Origin: Thermoplasmata archaeon | GTDB lineage: Archaea; Thermoplasmatota; Thermoplasmata; Thermoplasmatales; Thermoplasmataceae | Length of the DNA stretch: 10,742 nt | NCBI GenBank assembly: GCA_021819605.1 | Contig: JAKAQT010000046.1 | Coordinates: forward strand, 1 to 10,742 | Direction of reading: 5' to 3' | Part shown: piece after piece, positions 5,563-10,742 of the stretch | Numbering within the stretch: the first letter of the stretch is position 1 | Layout of the letters: every line of letters begins with the position of its first letter | Made by a program: the position numbers and the translations under genes | Notes under the pieces: model-generated | Databases searched by the model: none | Told to the model about the DNA's origin: nothing | Seen by the model: only the letters and a program-made list of their open reading frames with translations

Positions 5563-6090
5563 ATGTCGCTGCTGGGTAATCTAAAGTTTAAGGGATCAGA
5601 CGCAACACAGATGCTGAGGAATCAGCACAGGATCACGGTGGGCATCGCCGAAGGCTTCATTGCAAACGAGGTCAAACTGGAGGATTTCGTTGGGCATTTA
5701 GACTATACAATCTCTGTTCATTTCAGGCTAGAAGAGGAGATACTCATTCCTGTCCTCAGCCCGCTCCTGAGGCAGTACCTGGAGTTTGAGGAGCCCATCC
5801 GCATAATCAGGGGTGAGCACGTCTCAATAAAATCTCTTTACAGCACACTGTACAGATCAGTATCATTTGAGTCGGAGGACACCACTGCGACATCGGAGGA
5901 AATACTGAACAAGTCGGGCCTCATTGCGAAGACCCTCCTTCAGCATATCTTCAAGGAGGAGAACGGGCTCTTCGGCATGGCAGACCTGTACATTCCTGAG
6001 CAGCAGAGGGAGAAGATACAGTCCGACCTTGAAAGGAAGAATGAGGAATATCACCAGGCCTACATCTCAGCCCATGGCATGGTGAAATAA
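5563..6090 (+). CDS. Hemerythrin-like HHE cation-binding domain protein (second copy)
   Basis: This 175-residue protein is predicted to be a four-helix bundle of the HHE/hemerythrin superfamily. Likely di-iron ligands are H22 (NQHRIT), H53 with E57 (HFRLEEEILIP), H86 (GEHVSI), and H128 with E132 (HIFKEENGLF). The ligand order equals that of the gene at 4650, but overall identity is low, so the two are diverged paralogues rather than a recent tandem copy. The C-terminus is a charged amphipathic helix, about 145-165 (PEQQREKIQSDLERKNEEY). O2, NO or iron handling are the usual roles in this family; none can be chosen from sequence. ATG 5563 fits the TATA spacing. The gene is divergent from the winged-helix gene and convergent with the isochorismatase-family gene (17-bp gap). 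Confidence 0.85.
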   Translation: MSLLGNLKFKGSDATQMLRNQHRITVGIAEGFIANEVKLEDFVGHLDYTISVHFRLEEEILIPVLSPLLRQYLEFEEPIRIIRGEHVSIKSLYSTLYRSVSFESEDTTATSEEILNKSGLIAKTLLQHIFKEENGLFGMADLYIPEQQREKIQSDLERKNEEYHQAYISAHGMVK

Positions 6091-6107
6091 AGACACGGCT
6101 GGATGAA

Positions 6108-6677
6108 TCAGCTTCTTGTTCTTGCAGAAAGATCTTGGAAGCTCAGGACGGTGGCGAACTCCCCGTGAAGCGAGGCAAGGCTCACGCTTTGGACATCCTC
6201 TGCCTTGATGGTCTTTCCCTTGAGATCTTTCCGGTCAAAGGTAACGCAAGCGTCCTCAATCACAAACACATTGAATCCAAGGTTGGCTGCCATCCTCACA
6301 GTGGTGCTCACGCAATGATCCGTGGTTATTCCGGCAAAGAAAAGGTCGTGAATTCCCTGTGCCCTGAGGCGCTCCTCCAGATCCGTGCCAATGAATCCGC
6401 TGTTAACATGCTTAACTATGACTGGCTCGCCATCAACCGGCATAGCCTCAGGCTTGAACTCAAATCCCGGTTTTCCGGCCTTCAGCAGGGATTCAGGGTT
6501 TCTTGAATCATGCCTGACATGTATAACCGGCAAGCTGTTTTCCCTCCAGAGTTCAAGGGCATCAGACATCACATTCTCTGCGTCCGGGTTGTTTCTCCTG
6601 CCCCATGAGGGATCGTTCCAAGCCTGCTGCACATCAATCATTATGAGAGCCGAATTTCCCGGTATAGAATATTCCAT
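6108..6677 (-). CDS. Isochorismatase-family cysteine hydrolase
   Basis: This cytoplasmic alpha/beta hydrolase of the isochorismatase/nicotinamidase superfamily has the nucleophile C124 in GITTDHCVSTT, the acid D17 in IMIDVQ and the lysine K91 in VKHVNSGF, numbering from the upstream ATG 6683. This completes the Asp-Lys-Cys triad. The metal-binding DxH pattern of nicotinamidases is not evident after position 50 (only HVRHDS at 55-60), so nicotinamidase is unlikely. The substrate is unknown; amidase or carbamoyl hydrolase activity is typical. Two in-frame ATGs exist, at 6683 and 6677. The second is preferred because the TATA-like GTATAT lies about 27 bp upstream of it and family members start close to the first strand; it gives 189 residues. 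The gene appears to be monocistronic. Confidence 0.9.
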   Translation of the reverse strand: MEYSIPGNSALIMIDVQQAWNDPSWGRRNNPDAENVMSDALELWRENSLPVIHVRHDSRNPESLLKAGKPGFEFKPEAMPVDGEPVIVKHVNSGFIGTDLEERLRAQGIHDLFFAGITTDHCVSTTVRMAANLGFNVFVIEDACVTFDRKDLKGKTIKAEDVQSVSLASLHGEFATVLSFQDLSARTRS

Positions 6678-6699
6678 GTGCATGGGAATTGCCGGCTGA

Positions 6700-6709
6700 G
6701 ATATACATT
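6700..6709 (-). promoter_or_regulatory. TATA-like box of the isochorismatase-family gene
   Basis: Read on the minus strand, AATGTATAT lies in this interval, its centre about 27 bp from the ATG ending at 6677. It supports a leaderless start at 6677. The assignment rests on spacing and AT content only. Confidence 0.45.
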
Positions 6710-7035
6710 TTCACTGTATGTGTCAGCGGTAAAATTTCCACAAATCATCACCGAGGTCACTTTAATGCATTTATGGTCTGATCATTCCAAAGGACATGGT
6801 TCATCAGTAATTCCGTTGCGACAGAAAAAGTTGGGAAGAAAAATTGTGGGTTCTTTTTGACGTATGATATCGAACAGTGAAATAACCAGAATACAAAATT
6901 CATGGGAAAATGTGCCGGACAGATTTCATTGAAAACAGCAATTCTCAGTGATTTCATGCCCCTGAGGAATCACTATTCAAATGCTGTTACCTGCAGATGA
7001 TGAATTTACTATACCGGAAGAATCTCATGTCTCAG

Positions 7036-7041
7036 GAAAAA
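7036..7041 (-). terminator. Short oligo-T terminator after the M20 amidohydrolase gene
   Basis: On the minus strand a run of six T follows the stop codon (7049-7047) by about five bases. U-rich tracts terminate archaeal transcription, and this one is correctly placed for the end of the MFS-M20 operon. The run is short, so the call is tentative. Confidence 0.4.
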
Positions 7042-7046
7042 GGAAG

Positions 7047-8195
7047 TTAATCAGGAATACCGTTAAGGAGCAGTCTCAGGGCTGTTTCAGTCATAACATT
7101 CACACCAAGCAAAAGGGCTGATTCATCTATTCTATACCTGGGACTGTGTTGTGATGCGGTTATCCCCTTTTCCACGTTACCAACTCCAAGCCTGAAAAAA
7201 GCGCCCGGGGCAACCTCAAGGAATCTTGAAAAATCCTCTCCTCCCATTGTTGGTGGTGGGTATACCACATGATCCTTCCCAGCGAGTTGGGCTGCAACCT
7301 GATTCACAACCTCAGCAACTCTCCGATCATTGAGCAATGCCGGGTATCCTTCCTCATAATTGAAACTAAACTGGGCTCCATGTAAGTTGCAGAGCGAAGC
7401 AAGCATATCTCGAAGTCCATCCCTTATCTTATCCCGTATCTCCTTGCTGTATGTTCTCACAGTACCGCTTATTTCCGACTTTGACGCTATTATGTTGAAT
7501 CTGTCACCGGCTTTTATGGTACCAAATGTGAGTACCGCCGGCTGGGTTTGATCAGTCATCCTTGAAATGAGTGCCTGGGCTGAAACTATGAACAGTGAAG
7601 TAATGTAGACCACATCTGATGTCTCATGGGGTCTCGATCCGTGGCCACCTGGACCAGTTATGGTGATGAAAAATTCATCTGATATGGCCGCTCCGTAGTC
7701 GAAGTTAATGCCTATGGTTCCGGCCGGGAGAGTTGAAATAACATGCTGGCCTAGCACAAAGTCAACATTCTCCATAACTCCTTCCCTTATCATCTCTATT
7801 GCTCCACCGGGAGGCGATTCTTCTGCAGGCTGGAACATGAGCCTCACTCGGCCGGGAAATGAGGGATCAGCTGAAAGTTTCCTGGCGACACCCAGCAGCA
7901 TAGCTATATGAGCATCGTGCCCACAGGCATGCATCACGCCTTTGTTTTTTGAGGAAAACTGGTCTCCTGACATTTCCTCAAGGGGGAGTGCGTCTATGTC
8001 AGCCCTTAAGGCCACGGTCCTGCCCTGAGTTTTGCCATTAATGTCACAGCATATCCCGGTTCCAGCAATGGGCATGGGTCTCAGTCCCATCTCACTCAGC
8101 TCTCTTGCTATCATTTTTGACGTCTGGAATTCCTTGAAGCTGAGTTCAGCGTTTTGATGAAATTTTCTGCGGAGTGAAATCACATAATCATTCAA
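7047..8195 (-). CDS. M20-family amidohydrolase / aminoacylase-like metallopeptidase
   Basis: The product of 382 residues belongs to peptidase family M20D (amidohydrolases acting on N-acyl amino acids, hippurate, IAA conjugates or N-terminal amino acids, with two metal ions). Visible features are C91 and H93 in HACGHDAH, E125-E126 in QPAEE, H151 in GQHV and H350 in ASQHSPRY as metal ligands or catalytic base. The dimerisation-domain signature GPGGHGSRPH is at 181-190 and GGEDFSRF at 318-325. No signal peptide is present. The annotated start at 8193-8195 is TTG without a well-placed binding site. The frame stays open to 8231, adding LAKVIEESE, which resembles the usual N-terminal helix. A GGTGA at 8233-8229 and a CTG at 8222-8220 hint at a start there. 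It follows the MFS gene by about 30 bp or less and is surely co-transcribed. The substrate is unknown. Confidence 0.9.
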   Translation of the reverse strand: MNDYVISLRRKFHQNAELSFKEFQTSKMIARELSEMGLRPMPIAGTGICCDINGKTQGRTVALRADIDALPLEEMSGDQFSSKNKGVMHACGHDAHIAMLLGVARKLSADPSFPGRVRLMFQPAEESPPGGAIEMIREGVMENVDFVLGQHVISTLPAGTIGINFDYGAAISDEFFITITGPGGHGSRPHETSDVVYITSLFIVSAQALISRMTDQTQPAVLTFGTIKAGDRFNIIASKSEISGTVRTYSKEIRDKIRDGLRDMLASLCNLHGAQFSFNYEEGYPALLNDRRVAEVVNQVAAQLAGKDHVVYPPPTMGGEDFSRFLEVAPGAFFRLGVGNVEKGITASQHSPRYRIDESALLLGVNVMTETALRLLLNGIPD

Positions 8196-8224
8196 CTCAC
8201 TTTCTTCAATGACCTTAGCCAGGT

Positions 8225-9448
8225 TTATTCACCCTCTCCAAGTGCTTCGGTCTCCTTGCTGGCAACAGCATGTTTCACGTTTGGCGTGATGCCCACAAGA
8301 ACGAGGCTTGTAAAAAGCGGGATCAGTATGACGTAAATCCCTGCAAGATGATACCCTACAGCGTTCACAGCAATGCCCATCAGGGGTGATCCTATGATTG
8401 TGCCCAGGTTGAAAATCAGGAACATAAATCCCACTGCGGATCCCCTCCATGCATCTTCAACAGAATCCTGTGCGAACGCATTGACATTTCCATACATGCC
8501 ATATCCTGCACCGAAAAGTATTGTTCCCAGGGCAGCAACAGCGAAAATTGGCGAGTGGATAAATAGTACTACGGAAGCCACAGCCATTACAACGCTTGCT
8601 GCCAGAATAACCATCTTCCTGTTGAAGGCATCACCCAGCACACCTGCCGGCAAAGTTGCAATGAGAAGGGCAAGTCCGAAGAATGAGAAGACAAAGGACG
8701 CGTTTCCCTCACTGAAACCGTATGCTGTGAGATATGCCGTGAAGTAGCTCTGGAAAGCAAAGAAGGCTATTCCGAAAAAGAAGAATGAAAAAGATATCAC
8801 GATGAGTGATGTATTGAGAACCTCCAGAATTCCTTTTTTCGGTCTCTGGTATAGCTTGTATTTCGATGGAACCAGTGCAATGACCACGCCTATGAGTGCA
8901 GCTCCGCTGATTCCAGCTATAATAAATGGAATATCAAATGTAGTAGCCGTGGAATATGCCGCATAGATGTAAGGGGCAACGAAGAGCCCGAGACCAAAAG
9001 CTATCCCCTCCGAGGCTATGACCGTTTGCCGTCTCTCTGGTCTTATGTCCCCAAGGAATGCTATAATTTCAGGCTGGATCATTCCCGTGCCGAATCCTAC
9101 CAGGAATCGATAAATCACAAGCTCATACTGGTTTGAGACAAATCCAGTCAGGGCAGAGAAGAGCGAGATGATGGTTAATGAGATTATTATGCCGTTCCTT
9201 GTGGTAATCTTGTCGAATATGTATCCACCTATAACACTGAAGATTGCTATTCCGGCGGCGAAACCTGAACCTGCAATTCCCAGGAGGAATTGGTTCACCT
9301 TTATGGTCTTCAGGATGAATGTTCCACCGAAGAAGAAGAGGTTCGCGTCAAATCCAACTAAAAACATTCCAAGGGCAATTGGAATGACCACCTTAAGCAG
9401 CCCTCCAACTGTATTGGCCTCCTTTATGACAGTCTGTTCCGTGTTCAC
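8225..9448 (-). CDS. Major facilitator superfamily transporter
   Basis: This integral membrane carrier has about twelve predicted hydrophobic helices in two halves, joined by a basic cytoplasmic loop near 198-210 (PSKYKLYQRPKKG; numbering from GTG 9457). It carries D37 in TM1 (GFDANL), a motif-A-like loop GGYIFDKITTR at 77-87, its second-half copy GVLGDAFNRK at 272-281, and R117 in TM4 (YRFLVGFGTG). This arrangement resembles sugar, carboxylate or aromatic acid:H+ symporters; the substrate cannot be assigned. Two GTG starts are possible, 9457 and 9448. The TATA box at 9471-9478 lies 27 bp before 9448, which favours that one (407 residues). It leads an operon with the M20 amidohydrolase, so import of an amide or peptide that the hydrolase splits is a reasonable inference; export of a product is the alternative. 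Confidence 0.9.
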   Translation of the reverse strand: MNTEQTVIKEANTVGGLLKVVIPIALGMFLVGFDANLFFFGGTFILKTIKVNQFLLGIAGSGFAAGIAIFSVIGGYIFDKITTRNGIIISLTIISLFSALTGFVSNQYELVIYRFLVGFGTGMIQPEIIAFLGDIRPERRQTVIASEGIAFGLGLFVAPYIYAAYSTATTFDIPFIIAGISGAALIGVVIALVPSKYKLYQRPKKGILEVLNTSLIVISFSFFFFGIAFFAFQSYFTAYLTAYGFSEGNASFVFSFFGLALLIATLPAGVLGDAFNRKMVILAASVVMAVASVVLFIHSPIFAVAALGTILFGAGYGMYGNVNAFAQDSVEDAWRGSAVGFMFLIFNLGTIIGSPLMGIAVNAVGYHLAGIYVILIPLFTSLVLVGITPNVKHAVASKETEALGEGE

Positions 9449-9470
9449 ACGACCCACACAAAGTTCGATG

Positions 9471-9478
9471 ATATAAAT
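9471..9478 (-). promoter_or_regulatory. TATA box of the MFS-M20 operon
   Basis: On the minus strand ATTTATAT occurs here, followed by C, the same core as upstream of egsA and the second HHE gene. Its centre is 27 bp from the GTG at 9448 and 18 bp from the GTG at 9457, so a leaderless mRNA would begin at 9448. Confidence 0.55.
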
Positions 9479-9518
9479 GTTTAGTTATGGAACAGTCGCA
9501 GATAATTACTTGATGGGC

Positions 9519-9536
9519 CAATCCAAAATGGGATTG
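9519..9536. promoter_or_regulatory. Inverted repeat CAATCC-N6-GGATTG between divergent MFS and dys genes
   Basis: CAATCC (9519-9524) and GGATTG (9531-9536) are perfect reverse complements with a 6-bp spacer. They lie about 40 bp upstream of the MFS TATA box and about 70 bp upstream of the dys TATA box. The 12-bp centre-to-centre spacing is close to one helical turn, which would suit a dimeric regulator. No regulator gene adjoins it in this window. Confidence 0.35.
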
Positions 9537-9574
9537 ATGGTTTCCCGGCAAAGGAGTTCCTGACAATTTGGCAG

Positions 9575-9582
9575 TTTTTTTT
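9575..9582 (+). other. Run of eight T between divergent promoters
   Basis: Eight consecutive T on the + strand lie 23 bp before the dys TATA box, in a spacer with no + strand gene upstream. It could be a terminator for an unseen short + strand transcript, a rigid A-tract affecting promoter shape, or chance. No strong stem precedes it. Confidence 0.2.
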
Positions 9583-9604
9583 AGTTTTCAGGCAATCACT
9601 TCGG

Positions 9605-9613
9605 TAATAATTT
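9605..9613 (+). promoter_or_regulatory. TATA-like box of dys
   Basis: TAATAATTT lies with its centre 28 bp before the ATG at 9637. This fits leaderless initiation of dys, which has no GGTGA site upstream. The box is AT-rich but deviates from the TTTATAT core seen for other genes in the window. Confidence 0.45.
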
Positions 9614-9636
9614 TAGCGTGGTCATGATACCATCCT

Positions 9637-10569
9637 ATGGATAGAAAGGAACTCCTGACTTCTCCTGTCAGGGACCTCAGGATAAATGCGAAAACAACAT
9701 TGGCTGAATTAATGGACCAGTTTGGGGAATCAGGTGGATTCACATCGGCAAAGCTGCATACTGCCATGACGATTCTCAGGAAGATGTTCAGTGAAGAGAA
9801 TACCACATTCCTTTCATTTCCGGCGGACATAATTTCAACAGGCACAAGGGGAGTAATCAACGATCTTGTGAGGAAAGGCTTCATTGATGTGATCATCACA
9901 ACAAATGGGACTCTTGATCATGACATAGCCCGAACCTACATGAAGTACTACAGCGGCACATTCGATTACAGCGACAGGGAGCTCAGGAATCTTGGGATAA
10001 ACAGGCTGGGCAATGTCTTCGTGCCGGATGAGAGCTACGGCGAGATAATCGAGGCCCAGGTCCAGCCCTTCCTGGAGAAGGCTTACTCCACAAAGAAGGA
10101 ATGGGGAGGCGCCGAGATTATCAGGGAATTCGGCCTGAAAATGAACAATCCCGATTCAATATTGTACAATGCCGCAAAGAACAATGTTCCGGTGTATGTA
10201 CCCGGCATGACAGACGGGTCATTCGGGTCACAGCTGTGGTCGTTCTATGAGCAGCATCATGATTTCAGGATAAATCTCCTGCAGGACGAGCATGAACTTT
10301 CAGACATAGTCTTCGAGGCGAAGAAGACCGGGGCGCTCATGCTGGGGGGCGGAATTTCAAAGCACCACACAATATGGTGGAATCAGTTCCGGGATGGCCT
10401 AAATTATGCCGTATATATAACAACTGCACAGGAATACGACGGATCCCTATCCGGCGCGAAACTTGAGGAGGCAATCTCATGGAAGAAAGTGAGGGAGGAC
10501 GCCGAATTTGTCAACGTATATGGGGATATCACGGCGCTCCTGCCCCTGCTGGTGGGACCGCTGCTTTAG
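9637..10569 (+). CDS. dys: Deoxyhypusine synthase
   Basis: Dys transfers the aminobutyl group of spermidine to a lysine of translation factor aIF5A in an NAD-dependent reaction. This is the first step of hypusine formation. The 310-residue product has TTNGTLDHDIAR at 88-99 (NAD and spermidine site), VYVPGMTDGSFGSQ at 186-199, and the active-site segment GGGISKHH at 237-244. Its K242 corresponds to the lysine that forms the enzyme-imine intermediate. NYAVYITTAQEYDGSLSGA at 256-274 and EAISWKK follow as in all members. The length is normal for archaea and the N-terminus is compact, so ATG 9637 is well placed; the TATA-like box 28 bp upstream suggests a leaderless mRNA. No deoxyhypusine hydroxylase or aIF5A gene lies in the window. 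It is divergent from the MFS operon and convergent with the partial gene at the right edge. Confidence 0.96.
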   Translation: MDRKELLTSPVRDLRINAKTTLAELMDQFGESGGFTSAKLHTAMTILRKMFSEENTTFLSFPADIISTGTRGVINDLVRKGFIDVIITTNGTLDHDIARTYMKYYSGTFDYSDRELRNLGINRLGNVFVPDESYGEIIEAQVQPFLEKAYSTKKEWGGAEIIREFGLKMNNPDSILYNAAKNNVPVYVPGMTDGSFGSQLWSFYEQHHDFRINLLQDEHELSDIVFEAKKTGALMLGGGISKHHTIWWNQFRDGLNYAVYITTAQEYDGSLSGAKLEEAISWKKVREDAEFVNVYGDITALLPLLVGPLL

Positions 10570-10617
10570 TTTACATTGAATTGACAGTGCAAGATGTGGA
10601 GAGAGTACTTCCCGGCA

Positions 10618-10742
10618 TCAGATATACTTCAGCCATTCCATGACGGGGTCATCCTCTCCCTCAAGGTCAGTTGTGGTTTCCCCGAAGGCGCTGCGCGTGG
10701 TGAACCTGTAGAAGTAGATCACGCCATTCCTTTCCCGCCCGT
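10618..10742 (-). CDS. Unrecognised protein, C-terminal part (5' end beyond the window)
   Basis: The minus-strand frame is open from the right edge to a TGA at 10620-10618. It gives 40 complete residues: GRERNGVIYFYRFTTRSAFG, then ETTTDLEGEDDPVMEWLKYI. The charged acidic stretch DLEGEDDP followed by MEWLKYI looks like a natural C-terminus, and the codons (AGG, GGC, GAA) resemble those of neighbours. I do not recognise a family. The gene converges on dys with a 48-bp gap. The frame could still be a chance opening, since only about 120 bases are visible. Confidence 0.5.
   Translation of the reverse strand, partial: GRERNGVIYFYRFTTRSAFGETTTDLEGEDDPVMEWLKYI

Larger units (their letters stand above)
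6684..7046. other. Gene-poor stretch, possibly with a decayed transposase fragment
   Basis: No intact gene is convincing in these 363 bases. Beyond the isochorismatase promoter, the + strand frame read from about 6762 to 6955 gives a stop-interrupted peptide with VIPLRQKK, then GSF-stop-RMI, then WENVPDR and QQFSVI. The order IPxR, GSxxR, a Trp, and FSxI faintly recalls the C-terminal end of DDE transposases, where IPxRK, an Arg, WKxxxGYxRR and ExxFSxIK occur in that order. At least three stops (6858, in-frame TGA near 6921, and near 6954) break it. No terminal inverted repeats or target duplication were seen. A small RNA here cannot be excluded. Confidence 0.25.

Noticed and set aside
6108..6677. 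Nicotinamidase (PncA) as the identity of the isochorismatase-family hydrolase
   Set aside because: The Asp-Lys-Cys triad is present, but the metal-binding DxH pattern of nicotinamidases is not evident.
6757..6957. Minus-strand frame of 66 codons in the gene-poor stretch
   Set aside because: Aromatic-rich, low-complexity product with no family resemblance, no GGTGA site, and it shadows the possible transposase relic on the other strand.
6996..7035. C/D-box sRNA suggested by ATGATGA near 6996
   Set aside because: The C-box-like string is present, but no CTGA D box follows at a usable distance and no terminal stem forms.
8373..8747. + strand frame of 124 codons inside the MFS gene
   Set aside because: Antisense to a clear twelve-helix transporter; its composition is the reverse complement of hydrophobic codons.

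Overview
The window looks like chromosomal DNA of an acidophilic archaeon of the Thermoplasmata/Thermoplasmatales type. The archaeal markers are sn-glycerol-1-phosphate dehydrogenase (archaeal ether-lipid stereochemistry), deoxyhypusine synthase, archaeal-type ribosomal proteins S12 and S7, a UPF0179 protein and an archaeal Obg/YchF-class GTPase. Arginine is mostly AGG/AGA. TATA-like boxes sit about 26-32 bp upstream of first genes, while genes with a ribosome binding site use the core GGTGA. The genus is inferred from family resemblance and was not tested by a search.

Layout. 1-313 is the 3' end of an asparaginase/isoaspartyl-peptidase (Ntn-hydrolase) gene. 403-3110 is a tight three-gene + strand operon: egsA, a UPF0179 cysteine-rich protein and a TGS-domain GTPase. 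A small zinc-ribbon gene (3370-3116, minus) converges on it. 3573-4567 is the rps12-rps7 operon with its own promoter, a TTG start for S12 and an oligo-T end. 4650-6090 is a small island in which two hemerythrin-like (HHE) genes on the + strand flank a winged-helix-like gene on the minus strand; the promoter region between the latter two carries inverted repeats. An isochorismatase-family hydrolase (6677-6108, minus) follows. A roughly 360-bp stretch without an intact gene (6684-7046) may hold a decayed transposase fragment. 9448-7047 (minus) is a two-gene operon of an MFS transporter followed by an M20 amidohydrolase. Divergent from it is the deoxyhypusine synthase gene (9637-10569). The window ends in the 3' end of an unrecognised minus-strand gene.

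How the genes fit together. Most of the window is housekeeping: membrane lipid backbone (egsA), translation (S12, S7, the GTPase, and hypusination of aIF5A by Dys). The accessory part is the HHE/winged-helix island, which may be a di-iron gas or redox response module, and the MFS-M20 pair, which may take up and hydrolyse N-acyl amino acids or similar amides. No CRISPR array, tRNA, rRNA or intact insertion sequence is visible. The best leads are the HHE/winged-helix island with a palindrome over a TATA box, the duplicated cysteine quartets of the UPF0179 protein, and the start-site arrangements of S12, the GTPase and the M20 hydrolase.
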